Below, in pieces: positions 1 through 9,346 of a DNA stretch of 21,110 bases. The notes under the pieces were generated by a model that was given only the letters and a program-made list of their open reading frames with translations, was not told where the DNA came from and searched no databases. The DNA lies in the NCBI GenBank assembly GCA_032358255.1, contig JAULBX010029577.1, forward strand, positions 1 to 21,110, read 5' to 3'. Origin of the DNA: Heterotrichella gracilis. Taxonomy: Eukaryota > Sar > Xanthophyceae > Tribonematales > Xanthonemataceae. A program made the translations under genes and the position numbers. Within the stretch, counting starts at the first letter, position 1; each line of letters begins with the position of its first letter.

Positions 1-2
1 AG

Positions 3-464
3 GAGGTTGGTGAGGAGGGGGAAGGGGAGCGTGAGAAGGAGGGGTTGGGGCAGAAGGGGGGTGAGGAGGAGGAGGGAAAGGAAGAGGGTGAGAACCAGGT
101 GGTGGAGCAGAAGGGTGTTGAAGAGCGGGAGGGGGTGGAGGAGGTGGAGGAGAAGGAGGAGGGGGTTGAAAAGGGTGAAGGGGAGGGGAACAAAGGGGGT
201 GAGGAGGGAGGTGAGGAGCGGGAGGGGAAGGAGGATGTTGCGCCTCAGCAGGAAGAGGAGGGGAAGGAGGATGTTGCGCCTCAACAGGGGGAGGAGGGGA
301 CGGAGGATGTTGCGCCTCAAAAGGGGGAGGATGGGAAAGATGAGGAGGGGAAGGAGGTGGCTGAGCCCCAACCAGAGGAGGAGGTGCCCCTGAAGGAGGA
401 GGTGGTGGATGGCAAGGATGAGCAAGGGGAGGGTGATGAGGAGGGGGATGAAACCCCTCCTTGA
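3..464 (+). CDS. C-terminal part of a Glu-rich low-complexity protein (5' partial)
   Basis: An open frame enters from the left edge and stops at TGA 462-464. The roughly 153 residues are almost all Glu, Gly, Lys, Asp and Val, so this is an acidic, probably disordered tail. It holds three 12-residue repeats of the type EEGKEDVAPQQG, then a degenerate fourth. The first in-frame Met is at 45, but the frame is open before it, so the start is probably outside the window. The coding strand is almost pure purine. I do not recognise the protein and a tail like this does not identify a family. The alternative is that an intron leaves this exon before the TGA and the true end is the exon-like stretch at 815-904. 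Biased composition also means chance openness of the frame cannot be excluded. Confidence 0.55.
   Translation, partial: EVGEEGEGEREKEGLGQKGGEEEEGKEEGENQVVEQKGVEEREGVEEVEEKEEGVEKGEGEGNKGGEEGGEEREGKEDVAPQQEEEGKEDVAPQQGEEGTEDVAPQKGEDGKDEEGKEVAEPQPEEEVPLKEEVVDGKDEQGEGDEEGDETPP
222..329 (+). repeat. Three tandem 36-bp coding repeats
   Basis: The core gatgttgcgcctca recurs at about 234, 270 and 306, an exact 36-bp spacing. Each unit encodes 12 residues with the core EDVAPQ. A weaker fourth unit (EEGKEVAEPQPE) follows from about 337. The period is a multiple of three, so the frame is kept. Variation between units is a few bases. Confidence 0.85.
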
Positions 465-814
465 GCCAGCTGGAGGGTATATAGAACAACATCGGTAATA
501 GATTGGTAGGGCGTTTCATGGCAATACCCTAGACTTTGCCGTGAACACCTGCTGAATGTTTTATATGCCCCCCTGCCTTGAGGGGTGTTGTGGGTTGTGT
601 TTCCTCGTCATGAACAGTGTAGAGCAGGTTAGTGGGCTTTTAGGAAGCGAGTTGGTAAAAACAAGCTGCAGACAGTTAGGACGACAAGGGATAGGAAATC
701 GAGTTGCAGTAGCCCTAGGAAACCTTCGATTGTTAGGTCACTTGACCTGAACCGCCTATCTGTTGCAAAGGCAACAAGTGGCTAAGTATTGTTTTCAGTT
801 CCTTTTCTTTGCAG

Positions 815-904
815 GCGCTAGAAAGGCTTCAAGCTGTCAAGTTGGCGCGTCTGTTGCTGTTGTACCATGTGCAGCAAGAGCACACATTTGACTTTGGGCT
901 CTGA
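815..904 (+). CDS. Possible terminal exon of the upstream gene
   Basis: A strong acceptor-like sequence (ttccttttctttgcag) ends at 814. In phase 0 the next 29 codons are open and read like an amphipathic helix (core RLQAVKLARLLLLYHVQQE), ending at TGA 902-904. If real, the Glu-rich frame at 3-464 would have to leave by a donor before its own TGA. Phase-0 GTG sites near 385-405 are available but weak. It could also be an exon in the 3' UTR or chance. I recognise no family. Confidence 0.3.
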   Translation, partial: ALERLQAVKLARLLLLYHVQQEHTFDFGL

Positions 905-1671
905 GGGTGTGCAGGGTATCATATATCACACCGTACATCACACTAGATACATGGTGGATCAGCATGGAAACCTCGTGAACAGGATACCAGGTTGGTGTAA
1001 GGCTGTTGGTGTAAGGCCAACAGAAGTCATAACGACGACACCGATTTAGGGTCTAGGGTTCAGGGTGTGACACTCGTGCTTTGTGCCTCCTGTGGTGGTT
1101 TTGTTTGTTCGACTGGTCAGTCAGATAGTTCAGTTCACACTCAGCATCCTGTGTTTGGGTGCTGACACACTGTGCTGGTCTACAAAGTGCACTACATTGT
1201 AACAAACGAGGTGGTAATTCTGACTGTGGCACGTAGTCTCAACAGTTGAAGTGTAACGTTGTGACACCCCAGCCATCCTACTGTTGTCACATTACAGGGT
1301 ACTGAGGTCACAGGAGGATAGCCCGCCACAGCGGAGCCTACCTACTTGATCACGGTTGCAACCAGGACTGGTGTTTAGTGTGTTCACTGTGAAATTCCCC
1401 CCTTTAGACTCCAGTGCCACTTTAACCACAAACGAAACGTCCACAGCTTGAAGGCTGGTTTCGAGACCGTGATGTGCATACGTCACTAACGCGCTAACCG
1501 CATTGTCAAAGATTCGACGTGGGCGATGTCAAGTCTCTTCATTCACAGGCCTGTTGCACTCGGGATCCCGGAATGTATGCATGTGGGCGGCAGTTGTGGT
1601 GAAAACAGAACGAAGTGAAGATGGTTGACAAGAGCGAGAAAGTAATACAGGTACACATGGTCATTGAAACC
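905..1671. other. Intergenic region upstream of IFT80
   Basis: No coding frame here looks real. TGTAA, the usual polyadenylation signal of chlorophyte algae, occurs at 996-1000, 1010-1014, 1198-1202 and 1252-1256. The first pair lies in a short tandem duplication (gttggtgtaaggc, twice, 991-1017). The last few hundred bases must hold the IFT80 promoter and 5' UTR, but I see no confident TATA box or initiator. Confidence 0.5.
996..1014 (+). terminator. Candidate algal poly(A) signals (two TGTAA)
   Basis: TGTAA occurs at 996-1000 and 1010-1014 within a direct repeat, about 95-110 bp after the possible terminal exon stop at 904 and about 535 bp after the stop at 464. Assignment rests on the green-algal consensus only, and the pentamer is common by chance. 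Confidence 0.25.
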
Positions 1672-4600
1672 ATGAAGCTTGTGCAGCAGCAAGGCTTCCA
1701 GCCCAAAGCCCAGTCGTTCACTGGCTTGGGTTGGGGGTCTTCTGGTCGCCTTGTCATCTGCTCAGACGCTCAGGAGCTATTGGTGAGGGATCAAGAAGCC
1801 CAAGAACTGAAAAAGGTATGATTTACTGTGGAATCATCAAGCTCAGTGACAATTGCTCTCATTGTTTTGTTCGAGATTTGTATGTGACAAGATTGTTAAT
1901 TAAACCCCTTTTCAGGTCATCACCATGGGCACCTATGCAACAGACCTGCAAGCCCAGCCTGCGAAGGCCAGAAGCACGAAATCCGGATTCTCGGAGCTTG
2001 TTGCTATAGCTGGAGCTGACGGTAGGCTTGTGCAGTGGGTGAAAGCGGGCTTTTCTGTCTCCATTGCTGCCAAGAAGGTTCAGCAGTGGGTTCTCCACTT
2101 GTGATAGACCTTAGCCCACAAAAGCCTTTGATGTCGCAGGTACCCTAGCCCTGGTTTCCACCAGTGGAAGGGAAGAGAAGCAAGTGAACGCGCACATTGG
2201 CGCCTGCACAGTTGTGGCATGGGATAAAGAAGGTGACACTTATTACCCTCACCACCTTGCCTAAGCCACCTCTGCCGCTTTCTAAAAGCCCGCTGGAAGC
2301 TTCCAATGTGTGACATGACATCAAAATTCAAACTGTCCTGGCAGGCACTGCAATAGCAACCGCTGGGGAAGATGGGCAGCTGCGGGTATGGACCACCGGT
2401 GGCATCTATCGCTGCACTGTCACTCAGGCAGAGCGGCCTCTGTACGCCCTTGCCTGGGGCCCAACCTCTGACACGTTGGTATATGCCCTTGGAGAGACCC
2501 TGGTGGTCCAGAAGCTGAACTGTGCTCGAGCTGAGGCGTCCTGGGCAGCGCACCAGGGCCTGGTCACTGCTGTTGACTGGAACGCTGTCACAGGGCGCAT
2601 TGTGTCTGGGAGCGAGGACTGCACCTTCAAGGTGATGCGCTTTGCCATGTTTTGGAACCATTTAATTATAAAGCACGCCCTGCCTTGTAAAGAGGCGCTT
2701 GCCCAAAAACAATTGCTAGATTTAACGGTAGCCAGTTACTTCAATTAATCTAGCAAGGTTTCACAGCTGGTTGTCAGCCACTGCGCAAGGGCAAGCCATA
2801 TACACAAAGCTTGCACTTTTACATGCACAGATTTGCTGCAGGTGTGGGATCCATATGGAAAGCTGATTCTGCACAGTCAGCCCCTGCAGCACCCAGTCAC
2901 ATGTGTGGCATGGCAGCCAAGGGGCAGCGCACTGGTTGTGGGGAGTTTCAAAGAGCTTTACTTGTATGACACTGGCGGCTGTCTGCATGAAAAGGTGACT
3001 TCTGCAACGTTGCACTGGTGCACAGTTCTGTATGCAAGGTGGCTGCTGCAGCTGCACGGCCTGCACGTTCAACAGGCCTGCTGAAGTTGCATTGCTTGAG
3101 AAGGATACTTGTTGCCATTGCACTGTGCTGGCTCTCTTCATAACGCTCTGTAGGTCCATGCTCCACCATGTATAATGTTGGATTGGCGGTGATTATGCCA
3201 TTTGTTAAATTGCTGCTGCCAGCAACACTCTATCTGCAGAAGAAGGGTCTCATGAAGCCACCATGCCATGTACCGTATCCTGTATCCAGAGTCTATGCCA
3301 AAATTCTGAGTGGCAAGATATGGTCATAACTGAGGGAGGGTGTGCCTGCAGAAAGTGCTGAACACCGGGTCAGTCATCCAAGCCAGCTGGAGCCCTAACA
3401 GCACCCAGCTGGCGCTAGTGGGTGCAAATGGACGCTCATTGGTGTTTGATTTGGTTGGCGTCAGCATAACTGACGTTGATCAAAAGGGGGTATCGGTGAC
3501 TGTCACAGCGCCAGCCGCCCTGGAGGTCCATGACCAAGTGAGAGACATGGCGGAGCCGCTGGAATTTGCAGGCAGAATCATCACGTTCAGCGCAGGTGGG
3601 GCTGTTGGTACTTTAATAGTAAAAGCGATTGGTATTGTGATCGAGGTTGTAATGTTTTTAATCTGTAGATGTGGTGGAAATTGCGCCATGGTGACCATTG
3701 TGATTGTGAATGAAATATTTGGTTGTAGTTCTTGATTGATTGTACTGTGTTGTATTTATTGGTTTATTTGTAATTTTCGATCACTGGGACCCACAGGCTA
3801 CGGCCATGCCATTGCCGTGACCGCCACCCACTGCTACATCCACGGGGAGACCAATTGGAAAACCCCAAACATCCTGGCGCTCAAGGACCCAGTGGACCTG
3901 GTGCTCCAAAGCCCCAGGTGCGTGCCCAGCAACTATGAGTAGGGTATTTACAAAGGCGTAGGGTATCTAGCAAACCCGAATCATAGAGTGCAACCCAGGT
4001 TGGCTACGGATGACCTGAGTTGGGTTTCGGTTTGATTTGTTCCCTCTTGCAATGTGCATTTCATTCCAGGGTATGAACGCCACACCATGGCACCTCGTTG
4101 CGCGTTTTGACTCCCTTAGTGTGCATGCCTGCAGCTATTTTGTGTTGGTGGACAACTTTGCCGGCATCCAAGTGATGAGCTACGAGGGCAAGCACGTGTG
4201 CAGCATCAAGTTCCGAGGTATGCGCACCTTGGGGGCATGATTGCACCTTATAGGAAAGGTTTCTGTGGATTTATGAACCACTCTTAAACCTTGAATTCAT
4301 TTAAATGATGTACATTGTCGTGCACAGGCCTGCGCCCTGAGCTGCTCCACGGGGGAACCTTGAGCCTGGTGGGTGATGCACTGGCAGTACTAGACAGCGC
4401 TGATGGCTGCGGTAAGTGCAAAGCATGCGTATGATGGTGAACATAACCTACTGCACGCTTCTTTTCTTACGCAACCATATTGTCAACATAATCCATACTT
4501 GAAGGTACGGGTAATACTATGCAACTTTTTATTATTACCAGCCACAAAGGCCAGATCAGCAATCAACCTTGCACAAGCATGCGCGACTCAGTCCTTTTAC

Positions 4601-6904
4601 TTGCATTAAAATTATGTATCCCCTTCCTTGCCGCAGCGTGTGCTGCCTTGATCAATCCTCATTCCTTTCAACATGGCAGGTTTCATTGTTTGACCGTAAA
4701 TCCCTCTTTGCTTGCAGCTGTGCGGTGCTTTGACCCTACCAAGGGTGTTCCGCTGGGCACACCCACCACCCACACCCAGCCCATCATGCACCTCGCCCTC
4801 GCGACATGTGGCTCCCTGTCAGACCGCAACCTGGCGCTACTGGACTGCCACCAGGACCTCTACCTGTGCAGGCTGATGGGGGAGACTGAGGGGGTGAAGC
4901 TGGCTGGGGGGGTGGCTGCAGTGGCGTGGCACGACGATAGCAACATGCTGGCTGCAGTGGTGGACCAGAGGCTGGTGCGTGGGGTGGGAGGCGAGGGTTT
5001 GCACACAAGCTTATATCAATTATATATCAATTGATGGGGCATAGTGGCCATTCTGATGTGGCCCTGTGATTGCTGTCAAAGTACCAACCATAGTCATTCT
5101 TATTAGCACAATGCGATGCGCAAGCTTGTGCATGGCTGACTGCTAATTTGGCTGCTTGGCTGGATACATGCAACTGACCTTTCCCTTACATTTCATTAAT
5201 TCAAACGGAACCTTCAACGCGATGCCCCCCTACCCCCCTGCAGGTCATTTGGTACTACCCCCAGGCCGCTGCATCTAGGCCCCAAGCACTGGACAGCATG
5301 AAGATGGTGCATGAGCGGGACATGGATGCAAGGTGAGGGGCAACACATTATCAGTGAACTCACAAGGACGCCCACTTTGGAATGGCATTAACCTGGTGGA
5401 GCTCCTCTGGATGGCATGCCCGCTTACCCCCCCCAACCCCCTGATGATGATCGTAGCCAACTCACTCTGGGCTTTGAGAAGATCACCATGATGACGGCAT
5501 TGCAATGCACCGCCTTCAGGGGAAAACTTCTGTTTCTCATGATGTTTTTTTCATCTGGCTGTGCATAAATGCTATACTGAATTGATCACGCCAGGCGTTG
5601 TTGTTTTCCCCTCCTGTATTTTCTTCCCTTCTCAGCACCAAAAAGGGATTTTGATATAAAACAATTTTTTTAAAATTCACATGCCCCCCCTCTCAGTACG
5701 CCCGCCACCAGGCGTGTCTCCAGCACCGCATCCATCCAATCATTCAGCGGGGCAACATGCACGGTGCGGTGGGGCGACGGGGCCGCCACCGCCGTTGCGC
5801 TCCCCCCCTTCCCCCTGGGGCTGCACCGGGCAGTGCGCGGGGGGGACTGGGGGGCGGCAGTGAGGCTGTGCAGGCACGCAAAGGTGGGTGCTATCAGGCC
5901 ATCAATGATCATGACAACTGAGGGCTTGTGATGTGAACGAGGTAAAACACAATTTGGTACCACATAATGGGTACGGTAATTGGTCAATTACAGGCATTTC
6001 AGCTGAGTATGAATCAATACATGATACGGTATGACGCTTTCCAAAAACGTTTGAATTCGACAGCATGTAGAGTTCATCAACCCTGGCAAAGGTAAGGCAT
6101 TTTTTGAAGAAAATGATCCCAGCTCACATGCCACTGTCAACACAATGGCCAGCCACCACAGTGCAATCCCAAAACCTAAACAATGTTGAATGTTGTCACC
6201 ACCCTTTGCACCACCGCACCATGCAATCCCCCCCCCCGCAGGACCCCTCCCTATGGTCCACCCTGGCCACCATGGCTCTGGCGGCATCTGCCCCCGAGCC
6301 CGCCGAAGCCGCGCTAGCCGCATGCGGCGACCTGGCATGTCTGCGCCGGCTGCGGCGCGCCGCGTCCGTCCCGCACCTGCAGCTGCGGGCTGCACGCTTG
6401 GCGGAAGTGGGGGGTCGGGGGGCGCAGGCGGAGGCCATGCTGCTGCAGGTGGGTGGGTGGTGGCCACGTGGTGGAGAGTAAGCTTCTGGGCGGTGGTGCT
6501 TGTGGTGCTGCTGCTGGTGCTTGCTGGGGACAACTGGTTGTGGTTACGGTAATGTGTGGGTGACGGCTGTCGGCTGGCTGGGGATGCACCCCCCCCCCCC
6601 CAAGCACTGCACAACATGCTGCTAAATGCCACCCCCACCCTCATCCCCGCAGGCTGGGCTGGGCTACCACGCAGTGAAGCTGCACATGCGCGCCCACAAC
6701 TGGCCCCGGGCGCTGGCCCTAGCCACCCAGCTGGGTGCATATGAGGACTTGGTGCTGTTGAGGCGTGCTCAGCACCTGGAGTCGCTGGGGGTGGGTGAGC
6801 AGCTGGAGGTGTTTGTGTCTGCGGGGGGGCGGGTAGCTGTGGATGTGGGGGCGGTGGAGCGGCTGGTGGCGGAGGAGAGGCGCAAGGTGTGGGGGGTGGG
6901 GTGA
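1672..6904 (+). CDS. IFT80: Intraflagellar transport protein 80 (IFT-B subunit), 14 exons
   Basis: IFT80 is a subunit of the IFT-B train that carries cargo from the base to the tip of the cilium. Exons read: 1672-1815, 1916-2021, 2140-2232, 2345-2631, 2842-2994, 3352-3595, 3797-3917, 4135-4217, 4328-4411, 4718-4974, 5244-5332, 5697-5883, 6242-6448, 6653-6904. All junctions are GT-AG, phases agree, and the sum is 2,307 nt (768 residues plus stop); human IFT80 is about 777. The N-terminal three quarters are WD40 propellers, with motifs GEDGQLRVW (residues 122-130), SGSEDCTFKVWDPYGKL (spanning exons 4 and 5), VIWYYPQ (exon 11) and DRNLALLDCHQDLY (exon 10). From about residue 596 a helical TPR-like tail begins (GGDWGAAVRLCRHAK, then HNWPRALALATQLG in exon 14). 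The Met at 1672 is chosen because family similarity begins there; an in-frame Met at 1615 is possible. The last codons (VWGVG) could instead be intron if aag|gtgtgg at 6888 is a donor. Confidence 0.96.
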
Positions 6905-7157
6905 GGCGGCGGCTGGGGGTGGTGGGGGAGGTGGCGACGTGGCTGGTGGGTGGGGTGATGGTGGGGTGTGTGTTGAAGACTGGGCATTGGTCCCGGCTGT
7001 GCGGCCCCCCTAGTGTGGATGATCATGACCCAAGCTGTAGCTCGAAAGCATTGTATTATTTTGTCATCAACTGTTAAGTATGTTGCGCCTTGCCACCAAG
7101 GATATGGTTGAAAAAGGAGCAATGCTGTGCATTCCCGCTGGCGTGCGCGTCTCGGTT

Positions 7158-7162
7158 TGTAA
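7158..7162 (+). terminator. Candidate IFT80 poly(A) signal TGTAA
   Basis: TGTAA lies about 250 bp after the IFT80 stop and is the first plausible algal polyadenylation pentamer on this strand. The assignment is by consensus and position only. Confidence 0.3.
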
Positions 7163-7190
7163 CTCACAACATCCTCACTGAGTCCCTGGG

Positions 7191-7387
7191 ACAGATGCCC
7201 CACCTGCTTGTTGCTGCGCCCTGCCAGGGCGGTCGCAAAAACCCTAAGCCCTTGTGTGCCCCACCCCAGCACAGCTGCCCCCATCTGCTTGCTGCTGCTG
7301 ACCTACAGGTGCAGCCATGATAACCCCTCTGTCCCGTCACAGCTGCCCCTATCGGCTTGCTGCCGCCATCCGGCAGGGGCAGTCGTC
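7191..7387. repeat. Degenerate triplicated repeat, about 70-80 bp period
   Basis: Three related blocks start at about 7191 (acagatgccccacctgcttg), 7271 (acagctgcccccatctgctt) and 7339 (acagctgcccctatcggctt). Each is followed by a ttgctg/gctgctg/ctgccg stretch, and the first and third go on to a GGC-rich end (ccagggcggtcg, ggcaggggcagtcg). They are diverged and do not share one reading frame, so a decayed local tandem duplication is more likely than coding repeats. Confidence 0.5.
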
Positions 7388-9346
7388 CCGCGGGCAGTTC
7401 CTGGGTACCACGTGCTGCTGCATCACCTTCTTGCACACGCTGCGGGTGGGCACAGATGGGGGGTTTTGGTGGGTGCTTTGGTGGTGGTGGGATCACATGG
7501 TGTGATCACACGAGTGCACATTGCACATATGCATGCAGAGGTGCTGGCCGTCAGCCCAGTTAGATGATGGTGGGGCAGGTTGAAGGGCGGTGCGGCAGGT
7601 TTCAAATGAGGTACAAGGCCTGCCAAGACATATATGAATGGTGAAAGCTACGCAAACGTGGCTGTAGACCAGCTGTTCTGCTGGAAAGCAGGTAACTAGC
7701 TGCCTACTTGTCAAGTCCATAATGCATGCATATAGATGGTGGGGAGGAATGTGAATCCCAAGAGGATTGCAAGCATGAAGGGTCGTACAGGTTTGCGACA
7801 TCTCAAAGTTTGACAAACCCACCTGCACTGTGCCACCACCGTCACCCGCCGCAACGCCTTGCCCGCGTTACGCATCCCTCGTCGATGCCTCGACACCTGG
7901 CAACACCAACCCAAACTCTCAGCCACTCGTCGCCTCACCTCAGTGATCACCTGCAACGATTTTATTATAGTATCTTGTAACGCCATCCTCTCACCTTTTT
8001 TTTGGGCACAGCCATCCACAGCCCCTCCCAAAAGCTGCCCAACACGCCGCTGGGGGCGAACCACGACGCCAGTCTCTGGTGCAACGGGGGGGAAACGCCA
8101 TCACCGCCTAACCGCACCGGCACTGTGCCTGTGGTGCACACCGTGGTGGAGCAAGCTTGGCTTGCGGGTTGCCATGCTGCCGAGGGCGATGCGTAGGACT
8201 GGCAGGTTGTGGCTAGTTGGTGCAGCCTGCTGCGGAGGTGGCGGAGCGCCATGGTGGGTGGCGGCTCGAGCCCGAGGAGTAGGATGGATACGCGAGGAGT
8301 AATGCTGCCTCAGTTCACCAGAGACTGCCGCGTTATGCCCTATTGACAACAGGCTACTGGGAATCCCACTGTGGGATAACCCTATTGTGTCACCTGGCAA
8401 GGGGGGTAAGCACCGTGGCTACTGAGCTGTGGTGACGGGGATGGAATTGGCGCCTGTTCACGTTGGACTGCCACTGCAGTAGGCAGAAATGGGTTCAGGA
8501 AAAGCCCACCTGTGAACTCAAAGTAAGAAGGCCATCGAGCCTGGCCAGGGGTAAATACCAACCCAGGACCAGAGGAGAACGCCAGAGGAGGCCAACCTGT
8601 ATGAGCACGTCAGGCGCGTAGGCAGCTGTATTCCTCACCTGGTGGGATGTGTACATGTGTACTTGGCCAGAGCATTCTAGAGGGTTCAAAAGGTAGTGTT
8701 TGTGTCACAGTCCCATATGCAGGCCACAAGCAGTACACGCACGGTGTGCTAAGGCGGTGTTGGAGATATCTACTTACACGGGCTGCACCATGTAGTATAA
8801 CATATGTATCCCCACTTGCAGTTCTGCTGCAATTTGAGCCCATTCTCGATATCGTACTCGTGGTTGAGCCCTGGCCTAGCTAAATGCGTGTGTAATTGGT
8901 GCTGTGATGCTAGGTGCAACAAACGGGTGCAGGGTAGCGCACCTTGGTCACCACAGCACTCAATCTCAGGAGCTTATCTGCGGCTGATAGCAGCAAACCA
9001 AGCGCAACTTTTATCACATCCTGGGCTTGGTTGCTGTTCAATTGAGCATAAATAGCCTATTCCAAATTCCGTACTGGTTCCCCAAAATACCTGGAATGGG
9101 AACTCTACCTGGCTAAAAAGTTCTAGCAACGCACAAGGGGTCACAGGGCCTGTCAGATATCCTTGCCATCATCGTTGGCCTCCTTTTCTTTTTCTTCTGC
9201 CACTAGCTATTGTGTAGGCTTGCTAGATTAGTCTAGCAGCATCAGTAACCCGGTTGTGCATGGGGTACCGCACACTCCGATGCCATCATGGGCATGCTTG
9301 CCCCGCAACCCCCCCCACCCCCCACACATGGGCACCCAGCCCTTCC

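Larger units (their letters stand above)
6905..9346. other. Convergent intergenic region, no recognised gene
   Basis: This 2.4-kb stretch lies between the 3' ends of IFT80 and MSH6. Open frames of up to about 147 codons exist (for example 7859-8302 on + and 7711-8064 on -). None resembles a family I know, none joins to neighbours by convincing splice sites, and they overlap each other on opposite strands. It should hold both 3' UTRs. On the MSH6 side the nearest TGTAA on the minus strand is at 8774-8778, about 570 bp beyond the stop. A degenerate repeat lies at 7191-7387; nothing else was seen. Confidence 0.6.

Noticed and set aside
2080..2661. 193-codon minus-strand frame
   Set aside because: It is antisense to IFT80 exons 3 and 4, which are firmly supported by WD40 similarity.
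4069..4134. Alternative acceptor (cattccag) for IFT80 exon 8
   Set aside because: In the required phase it meets TGA after two codons. The acceptor ending at 4134 keeps the frame and restores the family sequence.
5988..6740. 250-codon minus-strand frame
   Set aside because: It lies antisense over IFT80 exons 13 and 14 and is a shadow of their biased codons.
7859..8302. 147-codon frame on the plus strand, and an overlapping 117-codon frame on the minus strand (7711-8064)
   Set aside because: Both are Arg-, Cys- and Trp-rich, overlap on opposite strands, match no family I know and have no splice partners. GC-rich DNA produces such frames by chance.
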